From contig CANLRN010000025.1 of assembly GCA_947493495.1 (NCBI GenBank), positions 1 to 51,126 on the forward strand: a stretch of 51,126 bases of DNA. Direction: 5' to 3'. Position 1 is the first letter of the stretch. Each line of letters begins with the position of its first letter. Positions 1 through 7,854 of this stretch are shown piece after piece. The notes beneath the pieces were generated by a model that saw only the letters and a program-made list of their open reading frames with translations, was not told the DNA's origin and did no database searches. Source of the DNA: an uncultured Aquimarina sp. Lineage in GTDB: Bacteria > Bacteroidota > Bacteroidia > Flavobacteriales > Flavobacteriaceae. The translations under genes were made by a program, and so were the position numbers.

Positions 1-93
1 TTTTCTTCGTTTCATAATACAGTAAAGTTATTAATTTTTGAATTTAACTCTCTGTCCTAATTTTGGGGGGAACTTCATGATAAGCTATATATA

Positions 94-540
94 ATGGCAA
101 AACCTTTACGAAAAAGAGATTTACGAAATGTTTATGGAGGGTTTCGAACGGAAGGTGAAATTGAAAAAACACAAAAAGAAAAACTAGATGAGTTATGGGA
201 TTGTTATACTTTTAAGGATGAAACAAAGAGTCATTTAACTAATGATGGGAACGATTTTTTTAAAGATGTTGAAGTTAATATTTTATCCTATTTACTCATT
301 GATGGAACTTCTATTAAGACAGTTTTTAATGGTGTTTACGATATGTCTATTAAAGATATGTTGTCAGTTAATTCTATTGAGGAAAAATTGTCTCAATTTT
401 TAAGTCGTAAAATAGCTTTTATTGATAAGTATTTATTCTATCGAGTTAAAAAAGATATAAATAACTTAGACTTTGGAAGTATTGTAAAGAAGATAGATAA
501 GTATTATTTTAAAAAAGCCATTAAAATAGACAGTATTTAA
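94..540 (+). CDS. Hypothetical protein upstream of group II intron end
   Basis: Not recognised. The 148-residue product is basic and soluble-looking, with no signal peptide or membrane segment. The first 30 residues are rich in Lys/Arg/Glu and the rest is probably helical. It is not a reverse transcriptase: no YADD-type motif and far too short. It stops directly before the structured RNA of a group II intron 3' end, where an intron-encoded protein would normally sit in domain IV. It may therefore be an unrelated gene captured by, or left beside, a decayed intron. In the same frame after the stop, 541-660 stays open (a 34-codon ORF from the ATG at 556), but that stretch overlaps intron RNA and is probably not a gene. 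The AT-rich codon use matches the surroundings. Whether it is expressed is uncertain. Confidence 0.5.
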   Translation: MAKPLRKRDLRNVYGGFRTEGEIEKTQKEKLDELWDCYTFKDETKSHLTNDGNDFFKDVEVNILSYLLIDGTSIKTVFNGVYDMSIKDMLSVNSIEEKLSQFLSRKIAFIDKYLFYRVKKDINNLDFGSIVKKIDKYYFKKAIKIDSI

Positions 541-725
541 GGAGATATAGAAGGGATGGCTCGTGGTTACAAAGGGCTTTCGGTAATGGCAGTTACACAC
601 TCTTTTTGTGTATTGGCAATATGGTTTTACGCCATAGACTTGTTAAGAAAAGCCGTATGATGGGTGACTATCACGTACGGTTCTGTGTGAGGTTTAGGGG
701 TGAGATTCCCCTTTACCTACTCGAC
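541..725 (+). mobile_element. Group II intron 3' end (domains V and VI), remnant
   Basis: Positions 651-682 fold as a textbook group II domain V. The lower stem is AGCCGTA with TACGGTT and carries the catalytic AGC triad. A two-base CG bulge follows, then an upper stem TGATGG with CTATCA closed by a GTGA (GNRA) tetraloop. Positions 691-725 give a domain VI-like hairpin (AGGGG/CCCCT) with a purine-rich loop and a CTAC...GAC end, so the 3' splice site is near 725. Upstream, 574-650 holds two small hairpins (TACACA/TGTGTA and ATGG/CCAT) that may be domain IV or III remains. No intron-type 5' end (GTGYG) and no reverse transcriptase lie to the left in the window. The end is 5 bp from the stop codon of the convergent lipoprotein gene. 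Confidence 0.8.
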
Positions 726-730
726 TCTAA

Positions 731-1699
731 TTATTGACTTAATGGTGAAAAAGGAACTTTGTACGATACTTCCATTTTTCGAATTTTAGCAAATTGAGCA
801 TTCATATCATCTTCAACTGTCCATTTGTGGTGGGTAATTGCCTGTAGTTTATTTCCATCAGGAGATTCTCCTCTCCAAACGAAATTAACATTCATTTCAT
901 AAAGATTTTCTGCAAGTAATTTTACTTCGAAATTTTCAGGAAAATGATTCGTTTCGCTTACAGCAGAAGCAGCATATTTAATCCACTTTTCAAACTGTTT
1001 CATGCTTGTTACAACATTGTCTTTTGAAAAATGTAATTCAAAATTATTTGCAAGTAATTTTTTAAACGGTTCTGCATCTCCATCCATTTGCTCTATATTT
1101 AATAACCAATAGTGCATTAGGGCAGAGAGCCTATTTTTAGCATAAGTATCTTCAAAAGAGCTAATTTTTTGTTGCTCCAAAGGTTTGATTGTTATTTGCT
1201 GCAATTTAGGAGGGGTCTTCCCGTCAAATTCAGTGGAGAAAATCTCATACTCTATTTCCATTTGAGCATTAGTGCTATCAGAACGGATTGTTTGGAATAA
1301 GATTTTCGTTTCAGCACTTATTTTTCCAGTTGATTCATCCATTTTTACAGAAATTAAATTATGTGCATTTCTAGTACCTTTGTATGCAGGTATAATATTT
1401 CTGTATTCCATTTTACCTTTAATCGTATTTCCCATTGAGTTAATTACGATACTATCACTTAATAATTCTAATTGATTTAAGATTCGCTCTTCATTCATTT
1501 CTCTTTCGTAAAAAGAATACCATTTATATAATTGCGTTTTTATAGCATGAATGGGTTTAGTTGTTATTGTATAATCCATATTAGAAATAGCTTTTGAATC
1601 TTCTTTGATATTAGTGTTTATAGAATTTACTTCTTTTTGAGTTTGTTGTTTACAACCCAAAAATGAGAAGATAAAAATTAGATAATATATTTTCTTCAT
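731..1699 (-). CDS. Lipoprotein with two NTF2/SnoaL-like domains
   Basis: The protein (322 residues) starts with a lipoprotein signal, a hydrophobic run ending in the lipobox FLGC around residue 16, so it should be anchored to a periplasmic or outer-membrane leaflet. The mature part looks like two tandem cone-shaped NTF2/SnoaL-like domains (about 50-175 and 185-320). Each opens with a helix-rich region carrying an aromatic motif (KWYSFYER; MHYWLLNIEQ) and ends in beta-strands with paired Trp/Arg positions (NFVWRGES; THHKWTVED). In this fold such proteins bind small ligands or act as cyclases/isomerases, but no catalytic residue can be assigned here. The gene is monocistronic, with its 3' end abutting the intron remnant. 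Confidence 0.7.
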   Translation of the reverse strand: MKKIYYLIFIFSFLGCKQQTQKEVNSINTNIKEDSKAISNMDYTITTKPIHAIKTQLYKWYSFYEREMNEERILNQLELLSDSIVINSMGNTIKGKMEYRNIIPAYKGTRNAHNLISVKMDESTGKISAETKILFQTIRSDSTNAQMEIEYEIFSTEFDGKTPPKLQQITIKPLEQQKISSFEDTYAKNRLSALMHYWLLNIEQMDGDAEPFKKLLANNFELHFSKDNVVTSMKQFEKWIKYAASAVSETNHFPENFEVKLLAENLYEMNVNFVWRGESPDGNKLQAITHHKWTVEDDMNAQFAKIRKMEVSYKVPFSPLSQ

Positions 1700-1974
1700 A
1701 ATATTTTTAATGCTTTACAGTTAGTGTATGGAACGAAGTGTATAAAAAGATACTAACTTTTCGGGTTAACACAGAGCCGAATTTTTATATTTTGTTTTTA
1801 ATTTTTTTTTAAAGCCTACCGCAGGACTACGACAACCAAAATATTAAATAAAGACTAAGTTGTAAATTAAAAATTTGGTAGACTTTATAAAAATACACAA
1901 ATCTTTCGGTTTAGTTCTTATTAGCTATGTTTTATACACCGTGTTATCTGCTTTTATATTTATACTATTTAATT

Positions 1975-2268
1975 TTATAGAGTTCGAATTTGCAAATTGT
2001 AACTTAATGTTCGTCTCTCATATTCAGCTTTACGTGCTTGTACGTTTTCTGGTAGATTAGATTTATGTTTTTTAACAGTTTTATCGTCAATTTTGGCTCC
2101 AAAAATTACATCTACAACAGACTCAACACCAACATCTAGCAATCTTCCTCCAGCTTCTGCTAATTCAGGATAGCTTGTATACACTCTATGTTCTTTTTCA
2201 AGCGCATTTAATTGCCTTTGAATAGATTCGATTTCTTTAATAAATTTTTCAGCTCTAGTCATTTTCAT
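1975..2268 (-). CDS. Small hypothetical protein
   Basis: Not recognised. The 97-residue product has an N-terminal amphipathic, probably coiled-coil helix (about residues 5-30, heptad-like Leu/Ile/Glu/Arg). A short hydrophobic segment with VESVVDVIFG follows, then a basic tail rich in Lys/Arg. There is no signal peptide. A purine-rich stretch (AGAGAGATAACC in coding sense) just upstream of the ATG could be a ribosome binding site, though Bacteroidota often lack strong ones. It could be a small DNA-binding or structural protein, or the surviving piece of a longer gene. Neighbours give no functional clue. Confidence 0.45.
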   Translation of the reverse strand: MKMTRAEKFIKEIESIQRQLNALEKEHRVYTSYPELAEAGGRLLDVGVESVVDVIFGAKIDDKTVKKHKSNLPENVQARKAEYERRTLSYNLQIRTL

Positions 2269-2465
2269 AGGTTATCTCTCTAAACAATTAAATTATCTCT
2301 TTTCTATAAAGTGAATGAAATAAGACCACAATAGCCAAAATCAAGGTGGCATGACATCTAATCCTCACTATTTATTTAGTAGAGATTTTTTGTTTTGTAA
2401 TAGTACTACTTAGTGGATTTGTTGAAATTTACTCTACTTTGGTTACAGCTAATTTTGATTTCGGT

Positions 2466-3221
2466 CTATCCAACTGGTGTACCGCATTCAGAAGTAACAC
2501 CATCTCCTATAATTTGAGGTAGAATAATTCCACAACGATCAAAAGCACAACATTCATATACTCTAGATGCTCCCAAAAGTTCTGCTGAAAATCTTTGATT
2601 TATTCTTTTTCTACATAGCTGTTCTCTAAGTTTTTCTGTCTCTGTCATATCAAATGAAATAAAACCACATTCTGCGTATATCATTTCTATAATAGGACGG
2701 ATGATAGCGTCATACAGAGGGAAACAGGTTGACTCGAGGCAGTCCTCTAGAACTTTATCTTGACTTACTCCTTTTTTACTAGTATTTGCAAACCCTGTAT
2801 TTAAAATTTTAAGATAAGCATCTGATAGTAACCTATTAACTTCGGTTATATTCTGATTTATGAAATCATAGCGTATTTCTATATCATATTCCATATCGAA
2901 GAGGTTTTTATAGTATTCCTCCTGCTTTTCGATAGTATCGAAGCCCAATACTTGAGCCAATTCGAGGGTTTGTTGATCATTAAGCAATTCTATTTCTAGT
3001 AATTCCAATACTCTTTTTGAGTTTTTTACTCTGAAAGCAGCTTTTGATGATTCTTCAATATATTCTAAGAATTTTGGATCATCTTTTAAGTTTGCTAAAT
3101 CTTCTATTATCCGCTCAGAAGATTCTTTCATTTTATCATCTTCTGAACAAGCCAAAAATGAGAGTGATAAAAAAATTCCACAAACCACTAGTTTTACTAT
3201 TTTTTTTAAGTTTAACATCAT
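2466..3221 (-). CDS. Cysteine-containing lipoprotein, unknown
   Basis: The protein (251 residues) has a lipoprotein signal with lipobox FLAC near residue 25, followed by an acidic SEDDK tether, typical of surface or periplasmic lipoproteins in Flavobacteriia. The body is mostly helical and Glu/Leu-rich. The last 90 residues contain at least eight Cys (ESTC, AECG, QLCR, YECC, DRCG, SECG), suggesting a disulfide-stapled C-terminal domain. No family is recognised. It shares the minus strand with its neighbours but is separated by about 160-200 bp on each side, so it is probably its own transcription unit. Confidence 0.6.
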   Translation of the reverse strand: MMLNLKKIVKLVVCGIFLSLSFLACSEDDKMKESSERIIEDLANLKDDPKFLEYIEESSKAAFRVKNSKRVLELLEIELLNDQQTLELAQVLGFDTIEKQEEYYKNLFDMEYDIEIRYDFINQNITEVNRLLSDAYLKILNTGFANTSKKGVSQDKVLEDCLESTCFPLYDAIIRPIIEMIYAECGFISFDMTETEKLREQLCRKRINQRFSAELLGASRVYECCAFDRCGIILPQIIGDGVTSECGTPVG

Positions 3222-3384
3222 TATAGTTTTTAATTAACAAACCAAAAATAGTTAATGTTATACTTAAAAAAGGCTCATTTTATAAGTTGGCACCTGTATA
3301 AAAAACAAGTAACATGCTTATGTTGAGATAGTTAATCACAATTTAACATCTTTTTATTTTTATTAGCTTTAAAATGCATCCGAC

Positions 3385-4427
3385 TTAAACCTGTGACACA
3401 GGTTTTTTTCTTCGAATATTTAAAAACCATATAATTAAGCCTATCCCGATAATATAAACACCATACATATAATAGAAAAAGTAAAAAAACCATCGCCATA
3501 ATGGTGGTGTATCGTTCAAATTAATCTTAACACACTTTATAGTGTTATTATGATAGCTTAGAGAAACAACTTCCAAGCCTTCGTCTGTTTCATAATATGC
3601 GGCAGGACTTATTATCTCATCAAAATCCCAAATTTTTTTCACACCAGTAGGTTTGCATTTTTTTAATGTACGAATATGCACTTCATTATCATTAAAATGT
3701 GCATATTTATCGCCTGCTTGGATAAGCATTACTTTTTCTGCAGTTCCATAGTCCGAAGTTCTGTGTCCGTTAATTGATACTATATTATCATTATTAAGAC
3801 TTAATACGCATTGATTTTGAATCGCGTATTCATTTTCACTAACCGAGGACCAAGGTTTTGCTGACCACTGCTTTTCATTTCGATTATAATGATAAACATT
3901 TACTTCATTAATAAATCTCTTGAAGCTTCTAGGAGTAATGGTGAATTATAATTCCCAAACTTCATCATACCCATCACACCTATAATGGCTTCATTTACTA
4001 TTTTATAGGGCAATCTTTTTCCAAATAATACGTCTTCTAATTTATCTTTATGTTTATTTGCTAAAAAAGAATAAAAGTTGTTAGATTCTTCAAGACCTAT
4101 TAAGTCTTCTTGATGTTCACTAAATGTATTAGATAAGGGTAATGCTATTTTTCCATTTTTCATTTTCCCAAGAATATACTCGGCAAGACGTCTCTGATAT
4201 ATTTCTCTACCAAAATGAGCTTTGGGGTTAATTTTTATGGCTTTATCAATATATTCAATTCCTTTTTTAAAGTTTCCATCATGTATATAAAATGTTCCTA
4301 GATTTGCATATGTTTTATATAGTTTTGGTGTGATACTATCTTTTTTTAGAATAATGTTAATTGCTTTTTTATGATTTCCGATTTTTGAATAAGATATAAG
4401 CGTTACATAAATAACATACTGGATCAT
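3385..4427 (-). pseudogene. Frameshifted, N-truncated TPR membrane protein
   Basis: Two reading frames together make one protein. The first (4427 down to 3900) holds two TPR-like units (YANLGTFYIHDGNFKKGIEYIDKAIKINP). The second stays open from the overlap at about 3915 down to 3385, has no start codon before 3729, and ends in a membrane segment (WFFYFFYYMYGVYIIGIGLI) plus an RRKK tail. Adding one T in the GATTTATT run at the junction would join LLLEAS...RD to FINEVNVYHYN smoothly, so a single-base deletion is likely. An in-frame stop lies immediately before the ATG at 4427, and the protein begins in the middle of a TPR, so the 5' end is probably missing too. Without the shift this would be a TPR plus beta-sandwich plus C-terminal TM protein. 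Confidence 0.65.
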
Positions 4428-5041
4428 TTAAGTTTTAATTCGTTAGCCTATAAAATGAAATGTTTTATTAAACTAGATAGGTTGTATTCCCTGATTTCTA
4501 AATAAAAGTTTAGCTCTTCAGAGTTGAAAAATTAATTTCAAATATTTATAGTAATAAGAGATACTCGACGTTTATAATTACGTGACTAAACTGGCACCAT
4601 AAATTAAATGACACCTTAAAACTTACCGTTTTCAAGGAGTTAACATAACTTCATAAGGGTTCACTCATTTTTAGCACACTACTCAAAAGTTGCCCTTTAC
4701 GTTACCTTAAAAAATAATAAAAACCTGATAGGTAATTGTTTATCAGGGTTTCTAATACTCAATAAAGAAGTTTAAATAGTTTCAATAGAAATTAGCTTTA
4801 GATGTTGGAGTGGATTGTTATGACTTTTATCCATTACCTCATTATCATATAAAGTTAATATTTAATAAAATAATCTTTAATATATTAAGATGGAACAACC
4901 AACAAGCCATGATCTTTTCAAAGACATGAATGTTAAACGTCAAATAACTTTAGAAATTTTATAACATCTTGTGGATAAGCTATCTTAGTTCTTAAAAGAA
5001 TATAAAAATAGTATATCCCTCCAATTATCCCCCTGAAAATT
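4428..5041. other. Gene-free stretch with one hairpin
   Basis: No credible coding sequence is seen on either strand. Its one clear element is an inverted repeat at 4721-4750: AAACCTGATA and TATCAGGGTT, one mismatch, 10-nt loop, preceded by A-rich and followed by T-rich sequence. It could act as a terminator in either direction. The rest is AT-rich sequence in front of the tRNA-fragment terminator. Confidence 0.4.
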
Positions 5042-5079
5042 AAAAAACCCTTTAAAATCAATATTTTAAAGGGTTTTTT
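5042..5079 (-). terminator. Former tRNA-Arg terminator
   Basis: A 17-bp perfect stem (AAAAAACCCTTTAAAAT with its complement at 5063-5079), 4-nt loop, and a T-run on the minus strand. It lies directly downstream of the displaced tRNA-Arg 3' fragment, so it was probably the original terminator of that tRNA before the island integrated. Confidence 0.8.
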
Positions 5080-5080
5080 T

Positions 5081-5126
5081 GTGACCTCGGCAGGATTCAA
5101 ACCTGCAACCTCTTGAGCCGTAATCA
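5081..5126 (-). repeat. Left attachment repeat (tRNA-Arg 3' fragment)
   Basis: These 46 bp are identical to 41358-41403 and in the same orientation. They cover the tRNA-Arg discriminator base, the acceptor 3' strand, T-arm, variable region and anticodon arm up to its 5' strand. The sequence then diverges, so no complete tRNA can form here. It is the tRNA end displaced by integration, i.e. one of the two att junctions of the island. Confidence 0.85.
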
Positions 5127-5242
5127 TAAGTCCATAGTGTGAATTCTTATGTGTTTATTTATAAAATATTTGATAATCAGTATTTTAAGATATTTTGATT
5201 ACTGTTTGTTTATAGGTTTTATGTCTTTAATTAGTGATTTGG

Positions 5243-5278
5243 TGTGCAAATTTTGTGCAAATGAATTATGTTTGCACA
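5243..5278. promoter_or_regulatory. Left integrase arm-type sites
   Basis: Two direct copies of TGTGCAAAT (5243-5251, 5254-5262) and one inverted, near-matching copy (TTTGCACA, 5271-5278). The same 20-bp double site is present at 41292-41311 near the other end. Repeats placed just inside both att junctions are what arm-binding tyrosine integrases use. Confidence 0.6.
5267..5274 (+). promoter_or_regulatory. Possible integrase promoter -7 box
   Basis: TATGTTTG matches the Bacteroidota -7 consensus TAnnTTTG and ends 17 bp before the integrase ATG, giving a very short leader. It overlaps the arm-type repeats, so integrase binding could repress its own promoter (inference). No clear -33 TTTG at the ideal distance is seen. 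Confidence 0.4.
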
Positions 5279-5291
5279 AAAGTAAATCACT

Positions 5292-6530
5292 ATGAGTTAT
5301 AGTATTTCAATTTTTCACGACACCAGAAGACCTAAAAAGAACGGATTATGCCCAGTCAAACTTCGAGTATATGCTACGAACTTAAAAAAAGTAAAATTAT
5401 ATCCATTAAATATTGATCTTTCGGATAAAGATTTTAAAAAAATATGGGAAAGTAATACAAAGGTTAGAGGCAAGAATGAAGATACACGAATAGAACTTCG
5501 GGCTATTGAAAATAGAGCGAATGATGAATCCAGAAAAATTAGTTTTTTCAATTTTGAAGATTTTGAAAGAAAGATGTTCAGAAAATCAACCGATGGTGAT
5601 AATGTTTTCTATCATTTTGATAAAGAAATAAAACGTAATATTAGAAGGAAGAAAGTAAATACAGCAGATGGCTATAAGTATACCTTAAAGTCTTTAAAAG
5701 ATTTTCTTCTGATTACAGATGGTTCAGTAGGGGATAGGTTTCCTTTTTCGATGATAACTCCTCGTTGGTTAGAAGATTATGAAGAATATATGTTAGATAA
5801 GGGCAAAAGCGTAACTACGATAGCGATATATTTGCGGAATTTGAGAGTAGTTTTTAATCACGCTATTGATGACGGTGATATTAATCGGGATATATATCCA
5901 TTCGGACAAAAGAAGTTTCGGATTTCTGAAAGTGGAAAAGTGAAAAAAGCGCTGAATCAACAACAGTTATTAACTTTTTTTAAGGCTAAACCTAAAACTC
6001 CAGAACAGAAAAAGGCAAAAGATTTCTGGTTTTTTAGCTTTGCCTGTAATGGAATGAACATGAAGGACATTGCATTATTAAAATATTCTGACTTTGATGG
6101 TAATTCCTTTCATTATTACAGAGCCAAAACTTTTCAAAAATCGAAAAGAAAGACAAAAATCAATATTTATTTAAATGATTTTTCGAAGAGTATTATTAAA
6201 AAATATGGGAATAAATCTAAGTCAGGTTATGTATTCCCGATACTAGAAGAAGGTATGTCCGCAGTTGATGTAACAAAGCACATAAAAAACTTCAATCGCT
6301 TTATCAATCAACATATTAAGAAAATAGCTAAGAAAAATAAGCTGCCTGAAGATATTTCTTTTTATTGGGCTCGTCATAGCTTTGCGACTAATGCCATAAG
6401 AAAAGGCGCAAGTATGGAGTTTATTAGCGAAGCTTTAAACCATAGTGGTTTAGATGTAACCAAAGGATATTTCGCAGGATTCGAAGATGAAACTAAAAAA
6501 GAATTTGCTCAAAATCTAATGGACTTTTAA
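5292..6530 (+). CDS. Tyrosine-family site-specific integrase
   Basis: The 412-residue protein should integrate and excise the island at tRNA-Arg. The order is an arm-binding N-terminal domain (about 1-90), a SAM-like core-binding domain (about 100-205), then the catalytic domain. In the catalytic domain, the box around NGMNMKDIALL has Asn where most integrases have the first catalytic Arg. The second box is YWARHSFAT (Arg kept, usual His of HxxR replaced by Tyr), the third is LNHS, and the nucleophile is Tyr393 in GYFAGF. Loss of the first Arg is also known in the CTnDOT integrase group, so it need not mean inactivity. Its ATG is 165 bp from the left att repeat, and the next gene starts 5 bp after its stop, suggesting a shared transcript. 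Confidence 0.92.
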   Translation: MSYSISIFHDTRRPKKNGLCPVKLRVYATNLKKVKLYPLNIDLSDKDFKKIWESNTKVRGKNEDTRIELRAIENRANDESRKISFFNFEDFERKMFRKSTDGDNVFYHFDKEIKRNIRRKKVNTADGYKYTLKSLKDFLLITDGSVGDRFPFSMITPRWLEDYEEYMLDKGKSVTTIAIYLRNLRVVFNHAIDDGDINRDIYPFGQKKFRISESGKVKKALNQQQLLTFFKAKPKTPEQKKAKDFWFFSFACNGMNMKDIALLKYSDFDGNSFHYYRAKTFQKSKRKTKINIYLNDFSKSIIKKYGNKSKSGYVFPILEEGMSAVDVTKHIKNFNRFINQHIKKIAKKNKLPEDISFYWARHSFATNAIRKGASMEFISEALNHSGLDVTKGYFAGFEDETKKEFAQNLMDF

Positions 6531-6534
6531 GACT

Positions 6535-7410
6535 ATGTCAGAAACTATTACTGCTCTAGAAAAACTAGCTTCTTCGGTTTTACAAACCCTGAAAGAAGAA
6601 AAAAATATTGAGCAAAAGTTACAATCACCGCTACGGAATCAAATTCTAAAAGGGGAAATCAAAAAGATTACTGACGTAGAAGATAGAGCGAATCGATTAT
6701 TGGAGGAAGGCGTAATAGATATCTATGCTGAACAGATAGATTCGAACTATATAAGAGAAATCGAATATTTACGGATCAAAGCAAACTATTATCGATCTAA
6801 GGTTTTACAATCCATAGATTTAGATCAAGAAGTTGTTTATGTATATGCTACACACATTTTTTTAAAAGATTTTTTAGAAAAAGAACTACAACAATTTACA
6901 GGAGATATTCTAGATATAATAGCGTTAGAACAACTTGAAAAAGAAGAACCAATAGTTGTTCAACCTAACGCAAATTTAGTAAGTCTTTACGAAGATCATG
7001 GATTAGGATCGTTTTCCAAACCAAGGGAACAGGGACTACCCATTTTTGAAAGCTCTTCCATATCTTCATTATGTAATCTCCTGAAGCCTTATTTTTCAGA
7101 AGAGGATTTTTACTATTTGGAAAACCTATTCGAAACAGCAGTTCAGGTTCCGAGGAAACTATTTTTTCTTTCTGAAGGGAATAAGCTAGCAGATGTTTTT
7201 TGGCAGTTGTATGAAAACAAACTAGTATTTAATTGTAATAAAATGCAGTTAGAGCAATGGATAGCATTGAATTTTCAATATTTGGAAAGAGGGAATGCCA
7301 AGGATTTTACCCTGAAATATCTCAATAAAATCATTTCTACGGATCATCAAAAGTGTAAAAATCCAATTGTGGATATCTCTAACGATTTTTCTACAAATAT
7401 AAATAGTTAA
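6535..7410 (+). CDS. RteC-like mobile-element protein
   Basis: The product (291 residues) is predicted cytoplasmic and mainly helical. The C-terminal ~75 residues (FFLSEGNKLADVFWQLYENKL... to the end) resemble the RteC domain of Bacteroides conjugative transposons, which controls excision genes; the match is by pattern only. The N-terminal half has charged helices and no recognised domain. The gene begins 5 bp after the integrase stop and precedes the excisionase-type HTH gene, the usual place for an excision/regulation protein in these elements. A direct DNA-binding role is inferred. Confidence 0.55.
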   Translation: MSETITALEKLASSVLQTLKEEKNIEQKLQSPLRNQILKGEIKKITDVEDRANRLLEEGVIDIYAEQIDSNYIREIEYLRIKANYYRSKVLQSIDLDQEVVYVYATHIFLKDFLEKELQQFTGDILDIIALEQLEKEEPIVVQPNANLVSLYEDHGLGSFSKPREQGLPIFESSSISSLCNLLKPYFSEEDFYYLENLFETAVQVPRKLFFLSEGNKLADVFWQLYENKLVFNCNKMQLEQWIALNFQYLERGNAKDFTLKYLNKIISTDHQKCKNPIVDISNDFSTNINS

Positions 7411-7490
7411 AAATCACTTAAAAACAGGTGGGTTTTAGTGGGGTTTGAATTTCCCCCATTGTATACCTACAAAGCAAGCACCTAACATTG

Positions 7491-7513
7491 CGGTATAATA
7501 ATTAAATATACCG
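7491..7513. promoter_or_regulatory. Inverted repeat operator before HTH gene
   Basis: CGGTATA (7491-7497) and TATACCG (7507-7513) form a perfect 7-bp inverted repeat with a 9-nt AT-only spacer, ending 2 bp before the ATG at 7516. A third half-site-like GTATACC lies at 7461-7467. The position suggests an operator for the element's own regulator or excisionase. Confidence 0.45.
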
Positions 7514-7515
7514 TT

Positions 7516-7854
7516 ATGGAAGAATTATCATTTGACAAATTACCAAAAGCCGTTGCAAAACTTAGCAACGAAGTAAGTGAGATCAAAAGAATCTTATTAC
7601 AAAGCAAAGACAAAGAGCCAGAAAAAGACAAACTTTTTACGGTAAAGGAAGCGGCTGAGTTTCTGGAATTATCCGTCCCTACTATCTATGGGTACGTGCA
7701 ACACAAACAGATCCCTGTGATGAAAAAACATAAGCGATTGTATTTTTCTAAACAGGAACTTATGGACTGGATTAAAGGAGGAAGAAAGAAAACTGTATCC
7801 GAAATACAAGCAGAAGTAGATGAAGCATTATCCGGTAAAAAGAGAAAGATATGA
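7516..7854 (+). CDS. Excisionase-family HTH DNA-binding protein
   Basis: A 112-residue protein. Residues ~35-90 form a MerR/excisionase-type winged helix: FTVKEAAEFLELSVPTIYGY, then a wing with RLYFSKQELMDWI. The first 30 residues look like a short coiled coil (dimerisation), and the tail is basic (KKRKI). Proteins of this class act as recombination directionality factors or as regulators in Bacteroidota integrative elements. The stop overlaps the start of the next gene (ATGA), so translation is coupled to the primase pair. An inverted repeat just upstream may be its own operator. Confidence 0.85.
   Translation: MEELSFDKLPKAVAKLSNEVSEIKRILLQSKDKEPEKDKLFTVKEAAEFLELSVPTIYGYVQHKQIPVMKKHKRLYFSKQELMDWIKGGRKKTVSEIQAEVDEALSGKKRKI

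Noticed and set aside
94..540. Intron-encoded reverse transcriptase
   Set aside because: No RT motifs and only 148 residues; position suggests it but sequence does not.
556..660. 34-codon hydrophobic peptide ORF in frame after 94-540
   Set aside because: Overlaps intron RNA hairpins and the domain V 5' strand; open frame is probably chance.
5081..5126. A second functional tRNA-Arg
   Set aside because: Only the 3' part is present; D-arm and 5' acceptor strand are missing, so it is an att remnant.
4933..5127. 64-codon minus-strand ORF with AQEVAGLNPAEV
   Set aside because: It is a translation of the tRNA-Arg fragment and its terminator, a well-known kind of false ORF.
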